NCBI RefSeq assembly: GCF_041320705.1
Contig: NZ_JBGGTQ010000010.1
Location: 1 to 64,000 of the forward strand
DNA: 64,000 nucleotides
Direction: 5' to 3'
From: Kineococcus mangrovi
Lineage (GTDB): Bacteria > Actinomycetota > Actinomycetes > Actinomycetales > Kineococcaceae
Shown here: one piece after another, positions 1-7,900 of the stretch
Layout of the letters: every line of letters starts with the position of its first letter
Position numbering within the stretch: position 1 is the first letter of the stretch
Translations under genes and position numbers: made by a program
The notes under the pieces: model-generated
What the model was told of the DNA's origin: nothing
The model's input: the letters and a program-made list of their open reading frames with translations, nothing else
The model's database searches: none

Positions 1-177
1 CCGACGCCACGCAGACCATGAGAGAGCCACACCCGTGAAGCCGGTGGGCAGACGAAATGGGAACGACGCGTCGGGCACCTCGACACAGCCTGGCCGGGCT
101 GTTGCCGTGAGGGAAGTGAACAAGTAGACGAGAAGCGGACGAGTCCTGGTGCGCGGTGTCGCTGTCAGGATCATGGG
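1..177 (+). other. Left-edge stretch; possible 3' end of a truncated ORF
   Basis: One plus-strand frame is open from base 2 to a TAG at 125-127 (41 codons, running off the left edge). It could be the C-terminus of a gene that starts outside the window, but composition gives no strong support. GC is visibly lower than in the rest of the window. No RNA gene is recognised here. An AGGA at 167-170 is positioned to serve the next gene. Confidence 0.2.
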
Positions 178-585
178 ATGGATGGTGACGACGAGCTGGA
201 GAACGCCGCTGCAGAGGGCAGGCATCTGGTCGAGACCCTCGACGCTCTCCGCGCGTGGCTGCTCCTGGAGGACTCCTACGCTCGAGGCGGCGTACCCGAT
301 GAGGTCCTGCACTTCATCCACGACCACATCAGCCGCCTCCTCGGCCCTCAGGCCCACACGGTGGCCGGGAAAGTCCTGCACACGCACGTCGAGGCCGGCG
401 GGGACCTGGCGGACCTGGCGCGCGACCGTTCCGCCTTGCTCAACCTCCTCGCCGCAATCGAGGGCGAGCAGCGACCAGCCCCTACGCACCGCTGGACTGC
501 TCACGCACCGCTCAGCGGGCAGGCGATCCCCTCTAAGCGGACGTCAGCAGCGCAGGACGCGGACGACGGGAGCTCGGAGCCGTGA
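178..585 (+). CDS. Hypothetical protein, 135 aa
   Basis: I do not recognise this protein. The ATG at 178 has AGGA 7 nt upstream. Residues about 15-95 look like a compact helical domain, with a His-containing segment HFIHDHIS near residue 45 and HTHVEAG near 68. The last 35 residues are polar and probably disordered. No membrane segment or signal peptide is visible. A longer frame from 149 overlaps it, but that translation is rich in Ser, Arg and Thr with no domain character, so I prefer this frame. It lies in an accessory region next to a membrane protein on the other strand. Confidence 0.45.
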   Translation: MDGDDELENAAAEGRHLVETLDALRAWLLLEDSYARGGVPDEVLHFIHDHISRLLGPQAHTVAGKVLHTHVEAGGDLADLARDRSALLNLLAAIEGEQRPAPTHRWTAHAPLSGQAIPSKRTSAAQDADDGSSEP

Positions 586-677
586 CGACTTCGCGGTCAT
601 CCCGCAGCCCGCGTGGTCGGGACTTCATGGTCTTGCCGAAGAGCGAGCACGGTCACGAGCGTGCCGCCTCGGGCCCG

Positions 678-1355
678 TCAGCCACTTGAGCCCGCCCGTC
701 CGGGAAGGACGAAGTGGGTGATCGCGTCGGCCAGCAAGAGAAACCCCACGATGCCCACGATCCACAACCACGTGCCGCGGGCACCGGCGCGCAACCGCGC
801 GTCCCACCGCTGCATCCGCTGCCGCACCCGCGCCCCGGCCAGGCGGTAGGCCAGCAACAGCGCCACCGGCGGCAAGACCATGACCACGTTGTAGATGAAC
901 ATCAGGGGAAGCCACTGCTGGACGTCCAACCCGGCCCGGGTGATCAGGCCGATGACGCCCAGGTAAGGCAGTGCAGTGGAGAACTCCACGACCGAGATGC
1001 CCGCCCCGAGCAGGAACAGCCCCGCGTGACCACGCGCCGTGGGTACCGGTGAGCGTGGGCGCTGGGCGGGGGCGAAAAAGCTGTAGACGAGCAACGCTGC
1101 ACCGAGCAGGCCTTCCACGACGTAGGCCGCGTCGCTGTACCAAGCGTCACGCAACTGGACGGTGACCGCTTGCAGCCCCAGCAGCAGCAGACAGCCGGTG
1201 AGCAGGTAGGTGCTGAAGATGCCCGCGACGTAGGCCAGGACCCGTGAGCCTGGATCGGTGCGTGAAAGCAGCAGGTACAACGTCACCGCGATGGCTGAGG
1301 GGTTGATGCTGTCGATGAGCGCCAAGCCGAGCACCAAGGCCACCCAGGCGGCCAT
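678..1355 (-). CDS. GAP/LysE-superfamily membrane protein, 225 aa
   Basis: This is an integral membrane protein with about six hydrophobic segments (roughly residues 2-24, 38-60, 72-93, 108-130, 145-168 and 194-214). The N-terminal motif LIDSINPSA in the first helix is characteristic of the LysE/DsbD-like superfamily and the actinobacterial GAP (Sap, sulfolipid-1-addressing) family. Members of that superfamily export small molecules or take part in envelope lipid or thiol processes, but the substrate cannot be deduced here. The ATG at 1355 gives the usual family length. It is a single gene in an accessory region, transcribed opposite to its neighbours. Confidence 0.7.
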   Translation of the reverse strand: MAAWVALVLGLALIDSINPSAIAVTLYLLLSRTDPGSRVLAYVAGIFSTYLLTGCLLLLGLQAVTVQLRDAWYSDAAYVVEGLLGAALLVYSFFAPAQRPRSPVPTARGHAGLFLLGAGISVVEFSTALPYLGVIGLITRAGLDVQQWLPLMFIYNVVMVLPPVALLLAYRLAGARVRQRMQRWDARLRAGARGTWLWIVGIVGFLLLADAITHFVLPGRAGSSG

Positions 1356-1478
1356 CCAACCCCCTCACCGCGTCAGCATTCCCACGCCCACCGCCCAGCC
1401 GTCACCGGGCCGGACAAGTCCGGATCACGGTAGTCAGCGCGGCTAGGTCACAACAGCACCGCCGCCAAGAACGCCCGC

Positions 1479-1504
1479 TCATCCCGCGTTGTGCGCGGTC
1501 TCGA
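1479..1504 (+). repeat. Dispersed REP-like element, copy
   Basis: A copy of a short intergenic element with consensus TCATCCCGCGKTGTGCGCGG followed by TCTCG. The core forms a small dyad, CCGCG-5 nt-CGCGG, which is perfect in this copy. Other copies lie at 2192-2242 (two in tandem), 3013-3037 and 23108-23134, with a partial one at 591-620. This copy lies between the membrane-protein gene and the WapI-like gene. Confidence 0.55.
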
Positions 1505-1619
1505 ACTGACGCCGACCTCGCGGTCGTGTCGAAGACCGAGCGGTCTCGAAGACCGTGCTCAGAGCAGGACCAAGCACCGCGTTGAGCATCCCCGCCAGTA
1601 GACGCGGGACACTCCCCAG

Positions 1620-2117
1620 GTGCAGCTCACCTCCACCGACGGCGCCGCCTTCGAGCTCCGCGTCAGCGGCTACGAGTACCCGGACCTCACCACTGCCGGC
1701 GAACCGGACGCCAACTGGCTCGTCGTGCACGGCAGGGTGCGCACCGCCGCCGGGGAGTCATGGGCGTTCGACGAGCCGGACCTGACTACGTGGGACGCGC
1801 GAGAGCTGCTCGACTGGCTGCACGCCGCGGCCGAAGGACGCCTCGAGCCGACGGACACCCCCGCCTCTGACCTCATGACGCACACGCTGATCTTCACCGA
1901 GCCCAACCTGGCCTTCAGCATCGCCGCGGTCGAAGGTGAGCACACGGTGCTGCGCGTGCACCTGTCCCTGGAAGCTGAGGCCAGCAGACCCGGATGGACA
2001 GGAGGACTCAGTCCCCGCATCTACGAGTACAGCATCCCGTTGCGGGTCGACCGGGCTCAGCTGCTCATGGCAGCTGAGCAGTGGAGTAGCGACATCGCGC
2101 TGTTCCCAGCTCGTTGA
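1620..2117 (+). CDS. WapI-family immunity-like protein, 165 aa
   Basis: A small soluble protein that resembles the WapI family of immunity proteins, which neutralise the C-terminal toxin of WapA-type wall-associated or contact-dependent toxins. Features seen: an N-terminal beta-rich part (LRVSGYEYP, NWLVVHGRV), a central WDARELLDWL helix, then a second beta-rich half beginning TLIFTEPNLAFSI. The GTG at 1620 is used because the sequence upstream in frame has no domain character. No toxin gene, Rhs/YD repeats or other immunity gene lies beside it, so it would be an orphan. WapI-like proteins are also common as housekeeping-like solitary genes in actinobacteria, so the immunity role is only a family label. 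Confidence 0.6.
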   Translation: MQLTSTDGAAFELRVSGYEYPDLTTAGEPDANWLVVHGRVRTAAGESWAFDEPDLTTWDARELLDWLHAAAEGRLEPTDTPASDLMTHTLIFTEPNLAFSIAAVEGEHTVLRVHLSLEAEASRPGWTGGLSPRIYEYSIPLRVDRAQLLMAAEQWSSDIALFPAR

Positions 2118-2191
2118 CGACAGGGAACCACCGCCGTGGGGCGATGGTCTCGGCTTCAGCTGTTCCATCGTGCTCGTCCCGCTGCTCGCGC

Positions 2192-2242
2192 TCATCCCGC
2201 GGTGCGCGCGGCGCACGGTCATCCCGCGGTGTGCGCGTCTCA
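2192..2242 (+). repeat. Dispersed REP-like element, two tandem copies
   Basis: Two copies of the TCATCCCGCGG...GCGCG element stand head to tail (2192-2211 and 2219-2242) between the convergent WapI-like gene and the hypothetical gene on the minus strand. The second copy overlaps the stop codon of the minus-strand gene (2240-2242). The position between convergent 3' ends is typical of REP-type sequences. Confidence 0.55.
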
Positions 2243-2926
2243 GTCCACTGGGGAGCTCGCTGAGCTCAACAGCCCTGCGTCCTGCACCAGCTGCACCGCA
2301 TCGACCGCTGACCGTCGAGTCAGCAGCGTGACGTTCCACCGACGGCCGTCCTGGCCCGTCGGGGAGACCGACCACCCGACGCTGACCGCTCCACTGAGGT
2401 CAGCCTGGACACCGACCGCAGTCCCACCGACCTCGACCACGACGCAGTCACCTCCAGCCTTGACCGGGACGGGCAAGCCGTCGGCGTCCAGGTTGTGCCG
2501 GCGATGGATCATCGACAGCGGCCAGGGCCGGTCATCGGCCTCCTGGACGTAGATCGCCGTGACGTCAGCTCGCAGCACCGACGACGTCCGTGCCTGTCGC
2601 CAGTGCAGGTGCTGCGGCAGGTAGAAGACCGCGAACAGCGAGGTCACCGCCTGCCCGTCCTGGTCGACGACGAGCCTCGGCTCGCCTTCTCGTCCTGGCA
2701 CCGCGAGGACCTCGCGCTGGCCGGTGGTGGATCGGGCAGGAAGACGCAACGGGGCGAAGCCGCTCAGCCGGCGCAGGCGCTCCGCGCGCACGGGGGCCCA
2801 GGACCAGTGCAGAGAACCGGGTGCTCGAGACGAAGGCCGCAGCGCGGACGTGAGCTCCTGCCCGCGCTTCAGCAGCCGCAGGGCCTCGACCACCTCCATG
2901 GACAGCTGCTGCGCCTTCTCGGGCAT
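2240..2926 (-). CDS. Hypothetical protein, 228 aa
   Basis: I do not recognise this protein. The ATG at 2926 is preceded by a good ribosome site (AGGTGAGG, spacing 3-4 nt), so it is preferred over an in-frame upstream start at 3016, whose extra 30 residues are low-complexity Ala/Arg/Thr. Residues 1-30 form an amphipathic helix, followed by a mixed alpha/beta region with Trp-rich stretches (SLHWSWAPV, HLHWRQA) and a beta-rich C-terminal half. There is no signal peptide or membrane segment. It has an accessory-region setting and faces the WapI-like gene tail to tail. Confidence 0.5.
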   Translation of the reverse strand: MPEKAQQLSMEVVEALRLLKRGQELTSALRPSSRAPGSLHWSWAPVRAERLRRLSGFAPLRLPARSTTGQREVLAVPGREGEPRLVVDQDGQAVTSLFAVFYLPQHLHWRQARTSSVLRADVTAIYVQEADDRPWPLSMIHRRHNLDADGLPVPVKAGGDCVVVEVGGTAVGVQADLSGAVSVGWSVSPTGQDGRRWNVTLLTRRSAVDAVQLVQDAGLLSSASSPVD

Positions 2927-3012
2927 GTCCTCACCTCCCCTCGTCGCGGCGGTGACCTCCGTCCTAGCAGCTGCGCTGGTCCTTGCTCGTGCCGCTGAGC
3001 GCGACGTCACGG

Positions 3013-3037
3013 TCATCCCGCGGTGTGCGCGCAGTCG
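3013..3037 (+). repeat. Dispersed REP-like element, copy
   Basis: A further copy of the TCATCCCGCGGTGTGCGCG element, in the region between divergently transcribed genes (minus-strand start at 2926, plus-strand start at 3155). The preceding bases GACGTCACGG are also shared in part with the 2219 and 23108 copies, so the repeat may extend upstream. Confidence 0.55.
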
Positions 3038-3068
3038 TGGGAGACCGGCACCTGCTCAGCCCTGCGAC

Positions 3069-3110
3069 TGTCACCGAAGTCCTGACACGTGAAGTGTCAC
3101 CGATGTCCTG
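3069..3110 (+). repeat. Direct repeat resembling an insertion-sequence terminus
   Basis: The 16-mer TGTCACCGAWGTCCTG occurs at 3069-3084 and again at 3095-3110 with a single difference. The bases between form a dyad, TGACAC-5 nt-GTGTCA (3083-3099). From memory, similar TGTCACCGATGTCCTG sequences form the ends of IS481-type elements in actinobacteria. No transposase is nearby, so this would be a relic. An operator for the flanking lactonase gene is the alternative. Confidence 0.4.
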
Positions 3111-3142
3111 GTGCATCACCGTGAGGCGTGTCGGCCCGCGGC

Positions 3143-3148
3143 TAGGCT
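3143..3148 (+). promoter_or_regulatory. Predicted -10 box, leaderless start of the SMP-30 gene
   Basis: TAGGCT ends 6 nt before the GTG start at 3155, so transcription would begin at or beside the start codon. No Shine-Dalgarno sequence precedes the GTG. The -35 region is not obvious. Confidence 0.45.
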
Positions 3149-3154
3149 CGGCGC

Positions 3155-4162
3155 GTGACGCAGCCGTCCTCCCCCAGCCCCTCCCCCGCCCCGCAGGTCC
3201 TGGACCCGCGCGGAGCGTCCCTCCTCCCGCCCGGCACGGTCCTCGAACGCCTCGGGTCCGGCAGCACGTGGGCCGAGGGCCCCCTGTGGTTGCCGGCCGA
3301 GCGCGCGTGCGTCGTCAGCGACATCCCGGGGAACCGGGTCCTGCGCTGGGACGAGTCCAGCGGCACCGAGGCCGAGGGCGGCGGCGGGCTCACCGTCCAC
3401 CGCGACGGGGTGGAGTTCACCAACGGGCGCACGCTCGACCGCGAGGGTCGCGTCGTCGCGTGCTCGCACGGGCGGCGCGCGATCGAGCGCACGGAGGCCG
3501 ACGGCACCACGCACGTCCTCGTCGACCGGTTCGGGGACGAGCGGTTCAACTCCCCCAACGACGTCGTCGTCGCGCGCGACGGGGCGATCTGGTTCACCGA
3601 CCCGCCGTACGGCATCACCGTCGAGGTGGAGGGGCACGAGGGGTTCCGCGAGTACGGGGACAACTTCGTCTTCCGCTTCGACCCGGCGACGGAGGAGCTG
3701 CGCGTCGTCGTCACCGACGTCGAGGAGCCCAACGGGCTCGCCTTCTCCCCCGACGAGTCCCTGCTCTACGTGGCGGACACCTCCGCGGCACCCACCCCCG
3801 GCAACGGCAGCCACCGGCTCATCCGCGTCTACGACGTCCTGACCGGTGTGCGCGGCGGCCGCGGCGCCGACGCCGTCCCGTCCGGGCCGGTCGTGAAGAA
3901 CGGCCGGGTGTTCGTCGAGGTCGACCGCGGCCTGGCCGACGGGTTCCGCGTCGACACCGCCGGCAACGTCTGGACGAGCAACGGCGACGCCGTCACCGTG
4001 TTCGCCCCCGACGGCACCCGGCTGCTCGAGGTCGTGGTGGGCGAGGTCGTGGCGAACGTCTGCTTCGGCGGCGCGGACGGCACCGACCTGTTCGTGGCCG
4101 CGTCCACGAGCCTGCACCGGCTGCGCACGACCGCCGTGGGCGCGGACCTGACGTGGCTCTGA
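3155..4162 (+). CDS. SMP-30/gluconolactonase-family hydrolase, 335 aa
   Basis: A six-bladed beta-propeller of the SMP-30/gluconolactonase/LRE family, whose members hydrolyse sugar lactones or organophosphate-like esters with a single divalent metal. The expected metal-binding signatures are visible: Glu41 in the WAEGPLW motif, the Asn in FNSPNDVVV (about residue 132), and the Asp in the FSPDESLLYVADT blade (about residue 210). Length and absence of a signal peptide fit a cytoplasmic lactonase. The stop codon overlaps the start of the next gene (DinB-like), so the two are translationally coupled. The sugar substrate cannot be named from sequence. Confidence 0.85.
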   Translation: MTQPSSPSPSPAPQVLDPRGASLLPPGTVLERLGSGSTWAEGPLWLPAERACVVSDIPGNRVLRWDESSGTEAEGGGGLTVHRDGVEFTNGRTLDREGRVVACSHGRRAIERTEADGTTHVLVDRFGDERFNSPNDVVVARDGAIWFTDPPYGITVEVEGHEGFREYGDNFVFRFDPATEELRVVVTDVEEPNGLAFSPDESLLYVADTSAAPTPGNGSHRLIRVYDVLTGVRGGRGADAVPSGPVVKNGRVFVEVDRGLADGFRVDTAGNVWTSNGDAVTVFAPDGTRLLEVVVGEVVANVCFGGADGTDLFVAASTSLHRLRTTAVGADLTWL

Positions 4163-4668
4163 CCCCGGGGCCGGCGCGCCCCGAGCCGCCTCAGCGGGCC
4201 GGCGAGCGGGAGACCCTGGCGGGTTTCCTGGACTTCCACCGGGCCACGTTCGCGTGGAAGGTCGCGGGGCTGGACGCCGAGCAGCTGCGGCGCCGCGCGG
4301 TCGAGCCGTCCTCGATGTCCCTGCTGGGCCTCGTGCGCCACCTCGCCGACGTCGAGCGCAGCTGGTGGCGGGCCCGCGTCGACGGCCAGGACGCCCCGCC
4401 GGTCACGTACTCGCCCGAGAACCCCGACGGCGACTTCGACGACGTCGACGACGCCGACCCCCAGGAGGCGCTGGCCCGGCTGACCCGGGAGCAGGAGGAG
4501 GGACAGCGGGTCCTGGCGGCGCACGACCTCGACGACGTCTTCGAGCACCCGCGCCAGGGGACGACGAGCGTGCGCTGGGTGCTGGTGCACCTCGTGGAGG
4601 AGTACGCCCGGCACAACGGGCACGCCGACCTGCTGCGCGAGCGGGTCGACGGCGCGACCGGGGAGTGA
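4153..4668 (+). CDS. DinB-superfamily protein (DUF664-like), 171 aa
   Basis: A four-helix-bundle DinB/YfiT-like protein of the actinobacterial DUF664 type. The sequence carries the characteristic ETLAGFLDFHRATF start, then LLGLVRHLADVERSWW and a C-terminal LVHLVEEYARHNGHADLLRE. The three histidines expected to hold a metal are present in the last two segments. These proteins are predicted thiol-dependent (mycothiol or bacillithiol) transferases, but their reactions are mostly unknown. The GTG at 4153 overlaps the preceding lactonase stop by 10 nt. An 11-bp hairpin spans the stop codon. Confidence 0.8.
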   Translation: MALTPGPARPEPPQRAGERETLAGFLDFHRATFAWKVAGLDAEQLRRRAVEPSSMSLLGLVRHLADVERSWWRARVDGQDAPPVTYSPENPDGDFDDVDDADPQEALARLTREQEEGQRVLAAHDLDDVFEHPRQGTTSVRWVLVHLVEEYARHNGHADLLRERVDGATGE

Positions 4669-4680
4669 ACCCGGTCGCGC
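4652..4680 (+). terminator. Hairpin terminator between convergent genes
   Basis: A perfect 11-bp stem (GCGCGACCGGG / CCCGGTCGCGC) with a 7-nt loop that contains the DinB-like gene's TGA. It lies between the convergent DinB-like and DUF3046 genes and could serve both. There is no U-tract, as is usual in high-GC actinobacteria. Confidence 0.5.
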
Positions 4681-4687
4681 GGGACCG

Positions 4688-4915
4688 TCAGCGGCGCCGG
4701 GGCGGGCGCGGGTCCTTCCCCAGCCGGCGCGCGTCCGGCACGTCCATGGCGTCGCACAGGGCCAGCCAGATCGCCTTCGGGTCCACGCCGGCGTCCAGGG
4801 CCTCGCGCGCCGTCCGGTCCTCGAGGGCCAGCAGGTGCTGGTCGGCGGCCAGCGAGCGCCCGTAGGCGTCCCCGAACTCGTCGGTGACCAGGGTCCAGAA
4901 CTCGCTGACGCGCAT
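4688..4915 (-). CDS. DUF3046 protein, 75 aa
   Basis: A small acidic protein matching the actinobacterial DUF3046 family: MRVSEFWTLVTDEFG at the start, then GRSLAADQHLLAL, ALDAGVDPKAIWLALCDAMDVP, and a basic tail. The ATG at 4915 matches the family start; an upstream in-frame start at 4963 would add 16 atypical residues. Function is unknown. In many actinobacteria this family sits beside recA-recX, and here it is divergent from an Lhr helicase, so the DNA-repair neighbourhood is kept but recA itself is not in the window. Confidence 0.8.
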   Translation of the reverse strand: MRVSEFWTLVTDEFGDAYGRSLAADQHLLALEDRTAREALDAGVDPKAIWLALCDAMDVPDARRLGKDPRPPRRR

Positions 4916-4992
4916 GGGCGCCAGGGTGCCACGGGGCCCACGGGCCGCCGTCACGAGGCGCACGTGTCGGAGGCGGGTGGTGTCATGACGAG

Positions 4993-7900
4993 GTGAGCAC
5001 GCCCCGTCCCGCCGCAGCGGCCGCCGACCTGTCCGCGCCGGAGGTGCTGGGGCGGTTCTCCGAGGCCACCCGGGCGTGGTTCACGGGGGCGTTCGAGGCC
5101 CCGACCCCGGCCCAGCTCGGTGCGTGGGACGCCGTCAGCCGCGGCCAGCACGCGCTCGTCGTGGCCCCGACGGGGTCGGGCAAGACGCTGTCGGCGTTCC
5201 TGTGGGCCCTCGACGGGTTGGCCGCCGAACCGGTCCCGGAGGACAAGGACCACCGCTGCCGCGTGCTGTACGTCTCCCCCCTCAAGGCCCTCGCCGTCGA
5301 CGTGGAGCGCAACCTGCGCTCCCCGCTGACGGGCATCCGGCAGGCGGCGCAGCGCCTGGGCCTGCCCGTCCCCGACGTGCGCGTGGGCGTGCGCTCGGGG
5401 GACACCTCGACCGAGGAGCGCCGCGGGTTCACCCGCACCCCGCCGGACGTGCTCATCACGACACCGGAGTCGCTGTTCCTGCTGCTGACGTCGAAGGCGC
5501 GCGAGCAGCTGCGCGGGGTGCGCACGGTCGTGCTCGACGAGGTCCACGCCATGGCGGGGTCCAAGCGCGGGGCGCACCTGGCGGTGTCGCTGGAACGCCT
5601 CGACGCGCTCGTCGCCGCCGCCGGCGGGGAACCCACCCAGCGCGTCGGGTTGTCGGCGACGGTGCGCCCGGTGCAGACGGTCGCCGAGTGGGTCTCCGGC
5701 GGCCGGCCCGTCACCGTGGTGCAGCCGCCGTCGACGAAGGAGTTCGACCTGCGGGTCGTCGTGCCCGTCGAGGACATGAGCGACCTGGACGCCTCCGGCC
5801 GCGGCGCGGAGGACCCGGACGACCTCACGGGCCAGGCGGCGGGGGACCCGCGCCGGGCGAGCATCTGGCCGCACGTGGAGGAACGCATCGTCGACCTCGT
5901 GGCCGACCACCGCTCGACGCTGGTGTTCTCCAACTCCCGCCGGTTGTCCGAACGGCTCACCGCCCGCCTGAACGAGGTCTGGGACGAGCGGCTGAACCCG
6001 GAGGGGGAGGACGGGGACACCCCCGCGGCTCCCCCGGCCGAGGTGATGGGTGCCGCCGGGCACGCGCAGAACCGGCCCCCCGTCCTGGCCCGCGCCCACC
6101 ACGGGTCGGTCTCGAAGGAGCAGCGCTCCCTCATCGAGGAGGACCTCAAGGCCGGCCGGCTGCCCGCCGTCGTCGCGACGTCGAGCCTGGAGCTGGGCAT
6201 CGACATGGGCGCGGTCGACCTCGTCGTGCAGGTCGAGTCCCCGCCCAGCGTGGCCAGCGGGCTGCAGCGCGTCGGCCGCGCCGGCCACCAGGTCGGCGCG
6301 GTCTCCCGCGGGGTGCTGTTCCCTAAGTTCCGCGGCGACCTGCTGCAGACGGCGGTGGTCGTCGAGCGCATGCGCGACGGCCGGATCGAGGAGCTGCGCG
6401 TCCCGGCGAACCCCCTCGACGTGCTGGCCCAGCAGGTCGTGGCGATGGTGGCGATGGACGAGTGGACGGTGCCGGACCTGCTGGCCCTGGCCCAGCGCGC
6501 CGCCCCGTTCGCGACGTTGTCGCGCGCGGTGCTCGACGCGGTCCTGGACATGCTGTCCGGGCGGTACCCGAGCGAGGAGTTCGCCGAGCTGCGCCCGCGG
6601 CTGGTGTGGGACCGCGTCACCGACACCCTCACCGGGCGCCCCGGGGCGCAACGGCTCGCGGTGACCAGCGGCGGGACGATCCCCGACCGCGGGTTGTTCG
6701 GGGTGTTCCTGGCCTCCGGCGAGGGGCCGGGGCGGCGCGTCGGGGAGCTCGACGAGGAGATGGTCTACGAGTCCCGCGTGGGGGACGTCATCACGCTGGG
6801 GTCCTCGGCGTGGCGGGTGGAGGACATCACCCACGACCGCGTCCTCGTGACGCCGGCCCCGGGGCAGCCGGGGCGGTTGCCGTTCTGGCACGGGGAGGCC
6901 CTGGGCCGGCCCGCCGAGCTCGGCCGCGCGCTCGGGGAGTTCGTCCGCGAACTCGGCTCCCTCGACGGGGGTTTCGGCGGGGACGCCGCGCGCGAGCGGG
7001 TGCTGGCCGCGGGCCTGGACGACTGGGCCACGGGGAACCTGCTCGCCTACCTCACCGAGCAGCAGGAGGCGACGCGGCACGTCCCGGACGACCGCACGAT
7101 CGTCGTCGAGCGCTTCCGCGACGAGCTCGGGGACTGGCGCATCTGCCTGCACTCCCCCTTCGGCGGGCAGGTCCACTCCCCCTGGGCGCTGGCCCTCGGC
7201 GCCCGGATGCGCGAACGGTTCGGCGTCGACGTGCAGGCCATGCCCGCCGACGACGGGATCGTCCTGCGGCTACCGGACCTGGACCTGCCCGAGGGGCAGG
7301 CCCCCGACGTGGCCGACCTCGTGGCCCTGGAGGCGAACGAGGTGGCCGAGCTCGTGACGGCCGAGATCGGCGGTTCGGCGCTGTTCGCGTCCCGGTTCCG
7401 CGAGTGCGCCTCCCGGGCCCTGCTGCTGCCCCGCCGGCAGCCGGGCCGGCGCCAGCCGCTGTGGCAGCAGCGTCAGCGCGCGGCCTCGCTCCTGCAGGTC
7501 GCGAGCCGGTTCGCGAGCTTCCCGATCGTGCTGGAGACGGTGCGCGAGTGCTTGTCCGACGTCTTCGACGTGACCGGGCTCGAACAGCTCATGACCGACC
7601 TGGCCGCCCGCAAGGTCCGCATCGTCGAGGTCGAGTCGCCCCAACCCTCCCCCTTCGCCCGCGGCCTGATGTTCGGCTACGTCGCGCAGTTCCTCTACGA
7701 GGGCGACTCCCCGCTCGCGGAGCGGCGGGCCGCGGCGCTGGCCCTGGACCCGAGCCTGCTGGCCGAACTGCTCGGCCGCGGGGAGGGGGCCGCGCTGCGC
7801 GACCTGCTCGACCCCGAGGCCGTGCAGCGCACCGAGGACGAGCTGCAGCGGCTCGTCCCCGAGCGCCGGTCCACCGACGCCGAGGACGTCGCGGACCTGC

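Noticed and set aside
149-721. 190-codon frame overlapping the first small gene
   Set aside because: Its translation is Ser/Arg/Thr-rich with no domain character, and the alternative frame (178-585) has a ribosome site and a compact helical composition.
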